The notes: generated from the sequence alone by a model not told the origin. A DNA stretch of 59,050 nucleotides from Lachnospiraceae bacterium (GCA_016285265.1 JAEEQL010000003.1:1-59050), one strand, 5' to 3'; counted from the first letter of the stretch, positions 1-9,174 are shown. Numbers and translations are program-made.

Positions 1-2
1 GC

Positions 3-593
3 ATGGACGGCTCCTCCGTTCACAAGGTTGCCGTCCTTCTGCACTCCTGCTGTGCTCCGTGTTCGAGCGCTTGCATCGAAAGGCTCTGCGACAGATGCGA
101 TGTCACGGTTTATTACTACAACCCCAACATCGGTGAGGAAGCGGAATACCTCAAGAGAAAGGAAGAGCAGATCAGGCTTATCGGCGCATACAATTCCGAA
201 AAAAAGGGAAAGTATGAGATAAAGATCCTCGATGCGGACTATGATCCCGAAAGCTTTAATGCCATGGCTGTGGGGCTGGAGGACTGTCCGGAAAGAGGAC
301 CCAGATGTCATAAATGCTATGAACTGCGCATGCGAAGAACGGCGGAAGCAGCGCTTAAGACGGGAGGGTTTGACTTTTTCGCGACGACGCTCACACTGTC
401 GCCTCTCAAGGACAGCGAGGCGATAAATCGTATCGGGCTTATGATAGAGGAAGAGACCGGAATGAGATACCTTCCTTCGGATTTCAAGAAAAGAAACGGA
501 TACCTTCGTTCCATCGAATTGTCGAAGGAGTACGGTCTCTACAGGCAGAACTTCTGCGGATGCATCTATTCAAAACCGAAAGCTTCTGAGTGA
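3..593 (+). CDS. queH: Epoxyqueuosine reductase QueH (likely truncated at left edge)
   Basis: QueH (DUF208) reduces epoxyqueuosine to queuosine, the last step of making the modified wobble base of tRNAs for Asp, Asn, His and Tyr. The N-terminal CCAPC motif and the later cysteines in CHKCYELR and FCGCIYS fit the metal and disulfide cysteines of the family. The visible protein has 196 residues. The CCAPC motif starts only about 16 residues from the first ATG, while family members usually have a longer lead, so the true start may lie left of the window. The gene ends at a TGA followed by a small repeat-derived hairpin rather than a strong terminator. It is cytoplasmic. The family call is secure and the start is uncertain. 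Confidence 0.9.
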   Translation: MDGSSVHKVAVLLHSCCAPCSSACIERLCDRCDVTVYYYNPNIGEEAEYLKRKEEQIRLIGAYNSEKKGKYEIKILDADYDPESFNAMAVGLEDCPERGPRCHKCYELRMRRTAEAALKTGGFDFFATTLTLSPLKDSEAINRIGLMIEEETGMRYLPSDFKKRNGYLRSIELSKEYGLYRQNFCGCIYSKPKASE

Positions 594-605
594 CCGGAAG
601 CCCCC

Positions 606-639
606 GAAACAAGGGACAGCTTATACTGTTTGGCTGCCC
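606..639 (+). repeat. Degenerate copy of the GGGGACGG palindromic element (copy D)
   Basis: The stretch starting GAAACAAGGGACAGCTT and running to ACTGTTT at 631 matches the left half of the much longer palindrome at 23332-23399, with a few changes. The right arm is mostly replaced, but GGG(A)CAGC at 613-620 still pairs with GCTGCCC at 633-639. It lies just after queH and has no T-run, so it is unlikely to be a strong terminator. Confidence 0.5.
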
Positions 640-649
640 GACATGAAAA

Positions 650-678
650 TTGCGGGAACGGTCCGTTTTTTGTATAAT
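650..678 (+). promoter_or_regulatory. Sigma-A type promoter for the zinc-ribbon protein gene
   Basis: TTGCGG at 650-655 and TATAAT at 673-678 are separated by 17 bases. The -10 box is a perfect consensus and lies 47 bases before the chosen start codon at 726. Confidence 0.65.
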
Positions 679-725
679 AAATATTTGGTACGTTTCACCT
701 GCGTTTTATGAAAGGAAAGCGAAAG

Positions 726-1376
726 ATGAATTGTCCGAATTGCGGTGGTGCATTAAAGGTAATAGATAATAAGAAAGTCTGTGAGTACTGCGGATACGAA
801 GAGATCATACCGCAGAACGGTAACGGGGATGATTTCTATAATCTCATGGTCCTCAACGAGAGCAGCACCCCGGATGATATCACCGTACAGCTTGCCGAGA
901 GCAATCTCGGTTTTATCTTAAGAAGCGGAGAGGCTATAGCAAAGGATGTTCCTCCCGGGTATCATACGATGGTGGTTACCAGCGGCCAGATGACCGAGTA
1001 CCGTTCGGTCTGCGTCCCCGGTGACGGAAAAGCGGTCAAGGTATATGTTGCAAAGGGTTTGTACGGGCTTTCGATAAGAGTATCCGAACCCGGCGCTCCC
1101 GACAGAACCACCGGGCCTGTTGTAGGAACCATAACGGGAACGAGAACGGGTGCGAATATGATCAATCAGGAGATGGCGCTTTCGATAATGGCGCTTGTCT
1201 TCAGTATTATCATTCCTCTTATCGGACTGATACTGGCTTTGGTCGATCTCGGCAATACCAAAAAGCAGGGCAAGAAGGCCCATCCGACCACGATCGTCGC
1301 GTTGGCCCTAGCCGGTGCAAGATTTGCGTTAATGTTCATTTTGCTGATAATTGGAATCGTGGCGCAGGGATTATAA
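726..1376 (+). CDS. Zinc-ribbon membrane protein of unknown function
   Basis: The protein has 216 residues. It begins with a zinc ribbon (CPNCGG, then CEYCGY about 18 residues later), continues with a soluble domain of unknown type, and ends with two hydrophobic segments around a short charged loop (GNTKKQGKKAH), a layout seen in DUF4190-like membrane proteins. The start at 726 is preferred over the ATG at 708 because GGAAAG lies at a good distance and the zinc ribbon then sits right at the N-terminus, as in similar proteins. A promoter precedes it at 650-678. It probably sits in the membrane with the ribbon in the cytoplasm. I do not recognise a specific function. Confidence 0.75.
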   Translation: MNCPNCGGALKVIDNKKVCEYCGYEEIIPQNGNGDDFYNLMVLNESSTPDDITVQLAESNLGFILRSGEAIAKDVPPGYHTMVVTSGQMTEYRSVCVPGDGKAVKVYVAKGLYGLSIRVSEPGAPDRTTGPVVGTITGTRTGANMINQEMALSIMALVFSIIIPLIGLILALVDLGNTKKQGKKAHPTTIVALALAGARFALMFILLIIGIVAQGL

Positions 1377-1377
1377 C

Positions 1378-1401
1378 GGAATGACGGTTTTGCCGCATTC
1401 C
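1378..1401 (+). other. Small hairpin between the zinc-ribbon gene and argS
   Basis: GGAATG at 1378-1383 pairs with CATTCC at 1396-1401 and CGG pairs with CCG inside, with one bulged A. No T-run follows and the argS ribosome binding site (AAGGAG) comes next, so it may be a weak attenuator or an RNA-stability element rather than a terminator. Confidence 0.35.
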
Positions 1402-1418
1402 CGATAAGGAGTTTTTTA

Positions 1419-3182
1419 ATGAAAAGTATTCTTGATCTTTTAAGTGAAGAAGTGGGAAGTGCCTTTGAAAAGGCGGGATATAAGAAGGAGACCGGCAAGG
1501 TTTCCGTATCCAACCGTCCCGACCTGTGCGAATACCAGTGCAACGGCGCGATGGCTCTTGCAAAGGAATTCAAATGCGCACCCAAGGCTATCGCCGATGC
1601 GGTTGTCGAAATACTTAAAGGCAGCGGTGCATTCGAATCCGTGGAAGCGGTAATGCCCGGCTTTATCAACATGAACATCAGTGCATCTTTCCTTTCGGAT
1701 TATGTTAAGAAGATGGCTGACGGGGAAAAGTACGGGATCGATCTTCCGGAACCCAAGACCATAGTTGTTGACTACGGCGGACCCAATGTCGCAAAGGCTC
1801 TTCATGTGGGACACCTTCGTCCCGCGATAATCGGAGAGAGCATCAAGCGCATTCTAAGATACATGGGTCACAACGTGATCGGTGACGTTCATATGGGAGA
1901 TTGGGGAAAGCCCATGGGACTGGTCATGGTCGAGATTCAGGAAAGACAGCCTGACCTTCCCTATTTTGACGAATCATATACCGGAGAATATCCCAAGGAG
2001 CCTCCTTTCACGGTAAGGGACCTTGAAGAGATCTATCCCGCAGCATCCGCAAAGAGCAAGGAGGATCCCGATTACAACGCAAGAGCTCTCGAAGCGACTC
2101 TCAAGCTTCAGAGCGGCGTAAGGGGCTACCGTGCACTCTGGGACCACATCATCGATGTATCCGTTAACGACATGAAGCGCATTTACGAAAAGCTTCACGT
2201 TGATTTTGACCTCTGGAACGGTGAGAGCACCGTACAGTATCTGATCCCCGATATGGTAAAGGAGATGAAGGAGAGCGGCGTTGCATATGAAAGTGAAGGC
2301 GCTCTTGTCATCGATGTAAAGGAAGACACCGACACCAAGGAGATTCCTCCCTGTATCGTACTTAAGTCCGACGGAGCAAGCCTCTACAACACCACCGACC
2401 TTGCAACCATCAAGGAGCGTGTTGCCAAATATGATCCCGCACAGATCATCTACATTACAGATAAGCGTCAGGATCTTTATTTCGAGCAGGTGTTCAGGGC
2501 TGCGCGCAAGGCAGGCCTTGTATCCGATAAAGTGACTCTTTCACACATCGGATTCGGCACCATGAACGGCAAGGACGGCAAGCCCTTCAAGACCCGTGAC
2601 GGCGGCGTTATGCGCCTCGAAAGTCTCATCACCGAGATCCAGGATGAGATGTATACGAAGATAAAGGAAAACAAGGACATAGACGACGCGGAAGCAAGAC
2701 AGACCGCTGACCTCGTAGGTCTTTCCGCACTCCTTTACGGAGATCTGTCCAACCAGGCCGTCAAGGATTATGTATTCGATATGGAGAGGTTCATTTCCTT
2801 CGAGGGAAATACCGGTCCCTACATCCTTTACACCATCGTACGTATCAAGTCCATTATCGCAAAGTATGCGGCTCAGGGAGGAGATGTATCCGCCCTTAAG
2901 ATCGGCACTCCCGTCAACGCATCGGAAAAGGACCTCATGAAGGCTCTCTCTTCCTTTGCACAGACGATGGACAGCGCAGCTGCGGAGCTGGCACCTCACA
3001 GGATCTGCGCATACATCTACGACCTTGCGAACGCACTCAATTCCTTCTACCACGAGACCAAGATCCTTTCTGAGGAGGACGAGGCCAAAAAGGGAGAGTA
3101 TATCGCACTCATCGATTTCACCAGAAAGGTGCTTGAAACCTGCATTGACCTGCTTGGTTTTTCAGCACCCGATCGGATGTAA
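1419..3182 (+). CDS. argS: Arginyl-tRNA synthetase
   Basis: This class I aminoacyl-tRNA synthetase charges tRNA-Arg with arginine using ATP in the cytoplasm. The 587-residue length is typical. The N-terminal domain precedes the HIGH motif, present as HVGH at residues 129-132 in the family context GGPNVAKALHVGHLRP. A glycine- and lysine-rich segment (GKDGKPFKTRDGG, near residue 385) stands at the KMSKS position, and the C-terminal part has the helical anticodon-binding domain. An AAGGAG ribosome binding site precedes the ATG. A strong terminator follows directly, so the unit ends here. No T-box leader was found upstream, so control by uncharged tRNA is not supported by the sequence. Confidence 0.97.
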   Translation: MKSILDLLSEEVGSAFEKAGYKKETGKVSVSNRPDLCEYQCNGAMALAKEFKCAPKAIADAVVEILKGSGAFESVEAVMPGFINMNISASFLSDYVKKMADGEKYGIDLPEPKTIVVDYGGPNVAKALHVGHLRPAIIGESIKRILRYMGHNVIGDVHMGDWGKPMGLVMVEIQERQPDLPYFDESYTGEYPKEPPFTVRDLEEIYPAASAKSKEDPDYNARALEATLKLQSGVRGYRALWDHIIDVSVNDMKRIYEKLHVDFDLWNGESTVQYLIPDMVKEMKESGVAYESEGALVIDVKEDTDTKEIPPCIVLKSDGASLYNTTDLATIKERVAKYDPAQIIYITDKRQDLYFEQVFRAARKAGLVSDKVTLSHIGFGTMNGKDGKPFKTRDGGVMRLESLITEIQDEMYTKIKENKDIDDAEARQTADLVGLSALLYGDLSNQAVKDYVFDMERFISFEGNTGPYILYTIVRIKSIIAKYAAQGGDVSALKIGTPVNASEKDLMKALSSFAQTMDSAAAELAPHRICAYIYDLANALNSFYHETKILSEEDEAKKGEYIALIDFTRKVLETCIDLLGFSAPDRM

Positions 3183-3188
3183 CACCCG

Positions 3189-3217
3189 AAAAGTGGCGTA
3201 TTCACGCCACTTTTTTT
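3189..3217 (+). terminator. Rho-independent terminator of argS
   Basis: An 11-bp perfect stem (3189-3199 with 3204-3214) with the loop ATTC is followed by a T-run to 3217. It begins seven bases after the argS stop codon. Confidence 0.9.
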
Positions 3218-3254
3218 ATGAAAAATATTTTTTCCCAAAAAGTCGATTTTTTTG

Positions 3255-3283
3255 TTGACAATAGAGCCTCAGATATGTAAAAT
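3255..3283 (+). promoter_or_regulatory. Promoter of the tRNA cluster
   Basis: A perfect TTGACA at 3255-3260 and TAAAAT at 3278-3283 are separated by 17 bases. The first tRNA starts 36 bases downstream of the -10 box. The strength fits a stable-RNA promoter. Confidence 0.8.
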
Positions 3284-3318
3284 AGCCTTTGTCGGTCGGC
3301 GAAAGCCGATGGCAAAAT

Positions 3319-3391
3319 GGAATCTTAGCTCAGCTGGGAGAGCATCTGCCTTACAAGCAGAGGGTCATAGGTTCGAGCCCTATAGGTTCCA
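3319..3391 (+). tRNA. tRNA-Val (anticodon TAC)
   Basis: The 73-base cloverleaf folds fully. The acceptor stem GGAATCT/AGGTTCC has one G-T pair, the anticodon stem is TCTGC/GCAGA, and the loop CTTACAA gives anticodon TAC. The discriminator base is A and the CCA end is not encoded. Confidence 0.95.
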
Positions 3392-3400
3392 TTTTTTTTA

Positions 3401-3474
3401 GGCGAGGTAGCTCAGTTGGCTAGAGCACGCGGTTCATACCCGCGGTGTCGAGAGTTCGAATCTCCCCCTCGCTA
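3401..3474 (+). tRNA. tRNA-Met (anticodon CAT)
   Basis: The 74-base cloverleaf has anticodon loop TTCATAC, giving CAT. The acceptor stem GGCGAGG/CCTCGCT begins with a G-T pair and the T stem has one A-C mismatch. CAT could also be an initiator tRNA or a tRNA-Ile whose C is modified to lysidine; an elongator Met is the default reading. CCA is not encoded. Confidence 0.85.
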
Positions 3475-3475
3475 C

Positions 3476-3548
3476 GCTGATGTGGCTCAGTCGGTAGAGC
3501 GTCGCCTTGGTAAGGCGGAGGTCACCAGTTCGATTCTGGTCATCAGCT
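3476..3548 (+). tRNA. tRNA-Thr (anticodon GGT)
   Basis: The acceptor stem GCTGATG/CATCAGC is perfect, the anticodon stem is flanked by loop TTGGTAA giving GGT, and the T arm is CCAG/CTGG around TTCGATT. It starts two bases after tRNA-Met, so the three tRNAs are one transcript. Confidence 0.95.
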
Positions 3549-3553
3549 CTGAT

Positions 3554-3587
3554 CCCGAAACTTAGTTTTGCTAAGTTTCGGGTTTTT
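3554..3587 (+). terminator. Terminator of the tRNA cluster
   Basis: A 12-bp perfect stem (3554-3565 with 3571-3582) with loop TTTTG is followed by five T residues, ending the Val-Met-Thr tRNA transcript. Confidence 0.92.
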
Positions 3588-3625
3588 CTTTTTAAGCAGT
3601 TTGGCATGAGAAGGGGAGCGTGGAT

Positions 3626-4720
3626 ATGCAGCGTATTGACTCAATAGACATTTTAAAGGGCATAGGTATTCTTTTGGTCGTACTTGGCCACACCAGGTTT
3701 GCCGGAACCTCATATATCTATCTTTTTCATATGGCGGTTTTCTTTATGGCATCGGGATATTTCTATAAGGAAAGATACTCCGATTCCCTCAAAGACCTCG
3801 GGAAGGCTGTTATAAAGCGTATCAGGGGACTTTGGGTTCCGGTCGTGATATGGAATACCGTTTTTACCCTCTTAAATAATGTTTTTATCAGGTGCAATAT
3901 TTATACATCAGAAAAAAACGTTGAAGACTATCTGGATGAATCGCTTGTCAGCATACATTCCGTTATGTCGGTTAAAGATATGCTGAAGAATATTGTCAAA
4001 GGCATATTTTTTGCCGGTCATACCGAGCTTGGAGGAGCTTTCTGGTTCCTTCGTGTTCTTTTCTATATATCCGTATCCTATCTCTGCATCGATTTTATCC
4101 TGAAAAGGTTTATCCGTAACGGCAGGACGGTCCTTATATGTCAGGGGATCGTGTCTGCAGTGTTCCTGGGCGTCGGATATTATATGAGCCTCAAAAACAT
4201 AGATACATTTGCTCTTGATAAGCTGTTTTCCTGCTATTGCCTTTATTATCTCGGCCTGCTTATGAGCATTGTCATTCCTAAGAAGTGGGAAAAGACCTCT
4301 GTTTGCCTTGTTACATCTGTAGTAAGCTTTTTTGCCCTGTGGGGACTCGGCATGATCGGTACGATCTCCCTGGGAAACAATGACTATGTGAATCCGCTTT
4401 TCATGCTGACCGCTTCGGTTCTGGGATGGATGATGGTATATTCCGTTTCCGTATTGACGGTCAGGATCCTTTTCCTGAACAGATTCTTTACCCTTCTCGG
4501 CAGGAATACGATCATCATAGTTATCTTTCACTTCCTGTTCTTTAAGCCCGTAAATGTGCTTGTCATGTATGTAAAGGGATGGCCGGTGCAGACTGTCGCG
4601 GGATTCCCCGTTTCCGTAAATACCGGTATGTGGTGGATCCTGTATACTTTGGTCAGTATCGGGCTGTGTCTGCTGACCGCGCTTGTATGGAAGCGGTTAA
4701 AAACTCCCAAAGTTGCTTAA
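3626..4720 (+). CDS. Acyltransferase 3 family membrane protein
   Basis: The 364-residue protein is a polytopic O-acyltransferase of the Acyl_transf_3 family (PF01757), which adds acetyl or other acyl groups to cell-surface sugars or lipids. The N-terminus has the family pattern RIDSIDILKGIGILLVVLGH, with the conserved histidine at the end of the first membrane segment, and about ten hydrophobic segments follow. The ATG at 3626 is preferred to the GTG at 3620 because AAGGGGAG lies seven bases before it. The gene stands alone just before the sugar operon promoter at 4713, so a role in decorating the same glycan is plausible but inferred. The substrate cannot be read from the sequence. Confidence 0.85.
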   Translation: MQRIDSIDILKGIGILLVVLGHTRFAGTSYIYLFHMAVFFMASGYFYKERYSDSLKDLGKAVIKRIRGLWVPVVIWNTVFTLLNNVFIRCNIYTSEKNVEDYLDESLVSIHSVMSVKDMLKNIVKGIFFAGHTELGGAFWFLRVLFYISVSYLCIDFILKRFIRNGRTVLICQGIVSAVFLGVGYYMSLKNIDTFALDKLFSCYCLYYLGLLMSIVIPKKWEKTSVCLVTSVVSFFALWGLGMIGTISLGNNDYVNPLFMLTASVLGWMMVYSVSVLTVRILFLNRFFTLLGRNTIIIVIFHFLFFKPVNVLVMYVKGWPVQTVAGFPVSVNTGMWWILYTLVSIGLCLLTALVWKRLKTPKVA

Positions 4721-4741
4721 ATTGCTAAAAAATCATATAAT
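4713..4741 (+). promoter_or_regulatory. Promoter of the surface-sugar operon
   Basis: TTGCTT at 4713-4718 and a perfect TATAAT at 4736-4741 lie 17 bases apart. The -35 box overlaps the end of the acyltransferase gene. The first gene downstream starts at 4801. Confidence 0.65.
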
Positions 4742-4800
4742 ATCAATATCTATGGGTTTGCAGTGTACACGGGTTTTTATCTATGAAGGGGACCTTACTT

Positions 4801-5562
4801 ATGGCAAGGAAAGTTGATTATCCGATACTGGTAAGACTTGAGGACATATGTCCCACGCTCGACAGGAAAAAATTCGAGATATTCAGACAGTTTTTCGATG
4901 AAACGGGAATTAAACCGCTTCTGTGTGTCATACCCGAAAACCGCGATCCCAAGCTCGTTAAGGATAACGTCAACAGGGATTTCTGGAACTTTGTCCGTGA
5001 GCTCAAGGCGGAAGGCTACGGCATTGCCATGCACGGCACTTACCATCTTGCTACCGGCAAGAGCATCGGTCTGATCTCCGGAGACGTTTCCACCGAATAT
5101 GCCGGAATGAGCTATGATTCCCAGCTCAAAAAGCTCAGGGAAGGAAAGCATATACTGGCCCAGCAGGATCTTGATACCGAGATCTTCGCCGCACCCAATC
5201 ATTCATACGATTTCAATACGATAAGAGCATGCAAGAAACTCGGGATCAATTATTTTTCCGACGGAATGAGCAGAAAGCCTTATATGATCGAGGGAGTAAA
5301 GTTCATCCCCGTTTCTCCTTTCTGGAAGCACCACAGAAAAGGTGTTCTCACAATGTGCATCTCTACCAATAATGAGAATCTTGACGGCAGGGAGACTATA
5401 TTCGAATTTCTCAGGGAGAACCTTTACCATGTGATCACTCCCGAGGAAGCGTGCCGTCTCAAGCCTACGTTTTATCATATAGCCCGTATTTCAGAGAGGA
5501 TGAACATCAAGAAATACAACGCCATCAGGAACAGGGCAAGAAGAAGAAATACAGATCAGTAA
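4801..5562 (+). CDS. Polysaccharide deacetylase-like protein (DUF2334-type)
   Basis: The 253-residue protein has the layout of DUF2334 or NodB-like carbohydrate deacetylases. It has an early acidic motif (RLEDICP, residues 12-18) at the metal-aspartate position, a histidine pair in AMHGTYHL, and a later FAAPNHSYD motif at the place of the family's RPP-like loop. Such enzymes remove acetyl groups from sugars in a metal-dependent way. No signal peptide is visible, so the substrate may be a cytoplasmic glycan precursor or lipid-linked sugar. The ATG at 4801 is chosen because GGGGA lies eight bases upstream; an in-frame ATG at 4783 has no site. It is the first gene of the sugar operon. Confidence 0.75.
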   Translation: MARKVDYPILVRLEDICPTLDRKKFEIFRQFFDETGIKPLLCVIPENRDPKLVKDNVNRDFWNFVRELKAEGYGIAMHGTYHLATGKSIGLISGDVSTEYAGMSYDSQLKKLREGKHILAQQDLDTEIFAAPNHSYDFNTIRACKKLGINYFSDGMSRKPYMIEGVKFIPVSPFWKHHRKGVLTMCISTNNENLDGRETIFEFLRENLYHVITPEEACRLKPTFYHIARISERMNIKKYNAIRNRARRRNTDQ

Positions 5563-5585
5563 GCTTTTGATCGAAAGGACGTACA

Positions 5586-6782
5586 ATGGAATTACCCGCA
5601 ATACTCGGCGGAAAGCCCGTCAGGGAAGATAAGATCTTCTACGGAAGACAGTGGATATCCGGGAAGGATATAGAGGCTGTCAGGAAAGTTCTTGAAGGAC
5701 CGTTTATCACATGCGGTCCCAAGGTTAAGGAGGCTGAAGAAAGACTTGCCTCCTATACCGGTGCAAAGCATGCGGTTGTCGTAAACAGCGGAACCAGCGC
5801 TCTTCATTGTGCCTGCATTGCCGCAGGGATCAAGGAAGGCGATGAAGTCATCACAACACCCATCACATTCGCAGCATCCGCTAACTGCGTTCTTTACTGC
5901 GGGGCAAAACCCGTTTTTGCAGACATCAACCCCGAAACATACAATATCGATCCCGCAAGTATCAGGGCACATATCACCGACAAGACCAGGGCGGTCATTG
6001 CGGTTGACTTTACCGGACAGGTGGTACAGGCCGATGAGATCCGTGCGATCTGTGACGAGTTCGGCCTTGTTTTCATTGAGGATGCGGCACATTCCATCGG
6101 ATCCTCATATAACGGTAAGATGGTAGGCAATATCGCGGACATGACCTGTTTTTCTTTCCATCCGGTCAAGACCGTTACCGCAGGCGAGGGCGGTGCGATA
6201 CTTACCAATAATGACGACTATTATAAGAAGCTTGTTCTTGCACATACACACGGCATAACCCATGATGAGGATGAAATGGAAGACGCTCCTCACGAGGGAC
6301 CCTGGTATTACGAGCAGATATGCCTCGGCTATAACTTCAGAATGACCGATTTCCAGGCGGCCCTGCTCATAAGCCAGCTTGACCGCATAGATGAATTCGT
6401 CGCAAGACGAAAGAAGATCGTTGCGACTTATGACGAGGCGTTTAAGGATGTTCCGGGGATCATAGTCCAGAAGAATATCCCTGAGTCCGATACATCCAGA
6501 CATCTTTATATCATCAGACTCGATCTCGACAAGCTGACATGTACCAGGCGAGAATTCTTCGATGCGATGAGTGCGGAAAATGTTCAGTGCCAGGTTCATT
6601 ACGTTCCCGTATACTGGTTCCCCCATTACAGGCACCTCGGGTACGAAAAGGGACTCTGCCCCAATGCCGAGGAAGTATATAAGGGCATCATGAGCATTCC
6701 CCTTTATCCTGCGATGACGGATAAGGATATCGAAGATACGATCACGGCGGTAAAGAAGCTTGCCGCATATTACAGGAAATAA
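5586..6782 (+). CDS. PLP-dependent sugar aminotransferase (DegT/PseC-like)
   Basis: The 398-residue enzyme belongs to the DegT/DnrJ/EryC1/StrS aminotransferases, which put an amino group on a nucleotide-linked keto sugar. The catalytic lysine is K195 in [14 protein letters not shown] and the cofactor aspartate is D166 in IEDAAHS; the SGTSALH phosphate-binding loop is near residue 68. The stretch [12 protein letters not shown] resembles PseC, which acts on a UDP sugar, yet the next two genes make GDP-4-keto-6-deoxymannose, the substrate of GDP-perosamine synthase. The real substrate is therefore open. An AAGGAC site precedes the ATG, and only 23 bases separate it from the deacetylase gene. Confidence 0.88.
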   Translation: MELPAILGGKPVREDKIFYGRQWISGKDIEAVRKVLEGPFITCGPKVKEAEERLASYTGAKHAVVVNSGTSALHCACIAAGIKEGDEVITTPITFAASANCVLYCGAKPVFADINPETYNIDPASIRAHITDKTRAVIAVDFTGQVVQADEIRAICDEFGLVFIEDAAHSIGSSYNGKMVGNIADMTCFSFHPVKTVTAGEGGAILTNNDDYYKKLVLAHTHGITHDEDEMEDAPHEGPWYYEQICLGYNFRMTDFQAALLISQLDRIDEFVARRKKIVATYDEAFKDVPGIIVQKNIPESDTSRHLYIIRLDLDKLTCTRREFFDAMSAENVQCQVHYVPVYWFPHYRHLGYEKGLCPNAEEVYKGIMSIPLYPAMTDKDIEDTITAVKKLAAYYRK

Positions 6783-6795
6783 ACCGGAGATCCAT

Positions 6796-7836
6796 ATGAA
6801 GAAAGCACTTATTACCGGTATCACCGGACAGGACGGAAGCTATCTTGCCGAGTTCCTGCTTGAAAAAGGATATGAAGTTCACGGAATGATCAGAAGATCT
6901 TCCGTTGATTACAGAGAAAGGATCGCACATCTCGAGGGAAGGGATGATTTCTTCCTTCATTTCGGAGATCTCGGCGATTCCCTCAGCCTTGTAAATCTCA
7001 TAGGGACCATTCGCCCCGATGAGATCTATAACCTTGCGGCTCAGAGCCATGTACAGGTTTCGTTCGATGTTCCCGAGTTTACGGCAGATGTCGATGCAAC
7101 CGGTGTCCTCAGGGTTCTCGAAGCGGTAAGGGTTACCGGACAGACCGAAACCTGCCGTATATACCAGGCATCGACTTCTGAACTTTACGGCAAAGTGGAA
7201 GAGGTACCCCAGAGCGAAAAGACACCGTTCCATCCCTATTCCCCTTATGCGGTTGCCAAGCAGTACGGTTACTGGATCGTAAAGGAATACAGGGAAGCGT
7301 ACGGAATGTTTGCCTGCTCCGGAATTCTTTTCAACCATGAATCACCCAGAAGGGGAGAGACCTTTGTTACTAGGAAGATCACTCTTGCCGCAGCGCGCAT
7401 AGCAGCGGGACTTCAGGATAAGCTTTATCTCGGAAATCTTTCGTCCCTTCGTGACTGGGGATTTGCGGGTGACTATGTAAAGTGCATGTATCTCATGCTC
7501 CAGAACGATAAGCCCGAGGATTACGTCATAGCCACAGGCGTCCAGCATTCCGTAAGGGAGTTCTGCGCGCTTGCATTTCACCACGCGGGTATCGAACTTG
7601 AATTTACGGGTGAGGGCATCGACGAAAAGGGTATCGACAAGGCTACGGGCAAGGTCCTCGTAGAGGTCAGCCCCGATTTCTTCAGACCCACGGATGTTGT
7701 AAATCTTCTCGGAGATCCTTCCAAAGCAGCGGAGGAACTCAAGTGGAATCCGTCCGAAACAAGCTTTGAAGAGCTTGTAAAGATGATGACCGAAGCCGAT
7801 ATGAAGAAGGCTTCTTTGGAGGCTGCAAACAGATAA
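6796..7836 (+). CDS. gmd: GDP-mannose 4,6-dehydratase
   Basis: This short-chain dehydrogenase-fold enzyme converts GDP-D-mannose to GDP-4-keto-6-deoxymannose with bound NADP. Its 346 residues fit the family. The dinucleotide motif is GITGQDG (residues 8-14), and the catalytic set is T127 and E129 in QASTSELYG with Y151 and K155 in [23 protein letters not shown] is a family signature. The ATG at 6796 has GGAG seven bases before it and puts the Rossmann strand at the N-terminus; an in-frame start at 6760 lies inside the aminotransferase gene. The product is a branch point to fucose, rhamnose or perosamine; no fucose synthase or reductase is adjacent. Confidence 0.95.
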   Translation: MKKALITGITGQDGSYLAEFLLEKGYEVHGMIRRSSVDYRERIAHLEGRDDFFLHFGDLGDSLSLVNLIGTIRPDEIYNLAAQSHVQVSFDVPEFTADVDATGVLRVLEAVRVTGQTETCRIYQASTSELYGKVEEVPQSEKTPFHPYSPYAVAKQYGYWIVKEYREAYGMFACSGILFNHESPRRGETFVTRKITLAAARIAAGLQDKLYLGNLSSLRDWGFAGDYVKCMYLMLQNDKPEDYVIATGVQHSVREFCALAFHHAGIELEFTGEGIDEKGIDKATGKVLVEVSPDFFRPTDVVNLLGDPSKAAEELKWNPSETSFEELVKMMTEADMKKASLEAANR

Positions 7837-9152
7837 TGAATATTGTTTTGCTTTCAGGCGGCTCGGGCAGAAGGCTCTGGCCGCTTTCAAATGAAGTAAG
7901 AAGTAAACAGTTCATAAGGATATTCACCTCTCCCTCAGGAGAGCCGGAGTCCATGGTCCAGCGTGTATACCGCCAGATCAGATCCGTTTCTCCCGATTCG
8001 GTCGTGACCGTGGCTGCATCTAGACAGCAGCTTTCCGCACTTACCAACCAGCTCGGTGACAAGGTGGATGTTTCTCCCGAGCCCTGCAGAAGGGATACAT
8101 TCCCTGCGATAATCCTTTCGCTTGCTTTTCTTACCGATAAGAAGGGACTTTCTCCGGATGAGCCCGTGATCGTCTGTCCCGTCGATCCCTATGTCGGCGA
8201 AGACTATTACCGTGCACTGGGAAGCCTTGAAGAGGCCGTGCTCACGGATGAAAAGGGAATCTTCCTCTTAGGTACCGAGCCTTCTTTTCCTACAGCTAAA
8301 TACGGATACATCATTCCGGAGAGCGTTGAAAAAATAAGTTCAGTTCTTCGTTTCAAGGAAAAGCCTTCCGAGGAAGAGGCAGAACAGCTTATAAAGGAAG
8401 GAGCACTCTGGAATGCAGGAGTCTTTGCTTTCAGGGCGGGATATGTCCTCGATATCGCAAGGAAGCTGATCGGTTATGACGGATACGACGATCTTCTTTC
8501 AAGATACGAGTCACTCGAGCCCATAAGCTTTGACTATGCGGTCCTCGAAAAGGAAGAAAACATCCGTGTCATAAGATTTGCCGGAGAGTGGAAGGATGTC
8601 GGAACATGGAATACCATGTCCGAGACGATGGATAAAAGCTCTGTCGGAAATGTTATTTTCGGCGGAGACTGCGTAAATACCACCGCGGTAAACGATCTGG
8701 ATATTCCGCTTGTCTGCATGGGACTTAAGGATGTGATCGTCGCCGCAGGTCCCGACGGAATACTCGTTTCTGACAAGCATCAGTCCAGCTACATCAAGCC
8801 GATCGTGGACAAGGTGACGGGCGATATAAAGTATTCCGAAAAGAGCTGGGGTTCCTTCAAGGTGATAGATTCCGGCGACAGCAGCATTACCATTAAGGTC
8901 ACACTGCTACCCGGCCACCATATGTATTATCATTCGCACGAAAGACGTGATGAAGTCTGGACCGTGATAACCGGTGAAGGAACCGTTGTCATAGACGATG
9001 TGAAAAGAAGTGTGAAAGCCGGAGATGTGATAGAGCTTCCCGCCGGATGCAAACATACCGTGATAGCGGATACGAGACTTGAACTTATAGAGGTTCAGAC
9101 CGGAAAAGAAATAAGCGTTAGCGACAAGATAAAATACGACTACAAGTTCTGA
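7836..9152 (+). CDS. manC: Mannose-1-phosphate guanylyltransferase, possibly bifunctional with isomerase domain
   Basis: The 438-residue enzyme makes GDP-mannose from GTP and mannose-1-phosphate. The N-terminal nucleotidyltransferase signature is LSGGSGRRLWPLSNE, followed by the FKEKP and GLWNAGVF-like segments typical of type II enzymes. The C-terminal cupin domain (GHHMYYHSHERRDEVWTV to AGCKHTV) is that of the mannose-6-phosphate isomerase half of ManC/AlgA-type proteins. The ATG overlaps the gmd stop codon by one base, which points to translational coupling. It supplies the substrate of the preceding Gmd. The protein is slightly short for bifunctional members (about 470), so isomerase activity is likely but not certain. 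Confidence 0.92.
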   Translation: MNIVLLSGGSGRRLWPLSNEVRSKQFIRIFTSPSGEPESMVQRVYRQIRSVSPDSVVTVAASRQQLSALTNQLGDKVDVSPEPCRRDTFPAIILSLAFLTDKKGLSPDEPVIVCPVDPYVGEDYYRALGSLEEAVLTDEKGIFLLGTEPSFPTAKYGYIIPESVEKISSVLRFKEKPSEEEAEQLIKEGALWNAGVFAFRAGYVLDIARKLIGYDGYDDLLSRYESLEPISFDYAVLEKEENIRVIRFAGEWKDVGTWNTMSETMDKSSVGNVIFGGDCVNTTAVNDLDIPLVCMGLKDVIVAAGPDGILVSDKHQSSYIKPIVDKVTGDIKYSEKSWGSFKVIDSGDSSITIKVTLLPGHHMYYHSHERRDEVWTVITGEGTVVIDDVKRSVKAGDVIELPAGCKHTVIADTRLELIEVQTGKEISVSDKIKYDYKF

Positions 9153-9174
9153 CGGGATATTTTTTCTGCAGAGA

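Noticed and set aside
1377-1418. Possible T-box ahead of argS
   Set aside because: The gap is only 42 bases, far too short for a T-box, and the hairpin has no specifier or T-box sequence.
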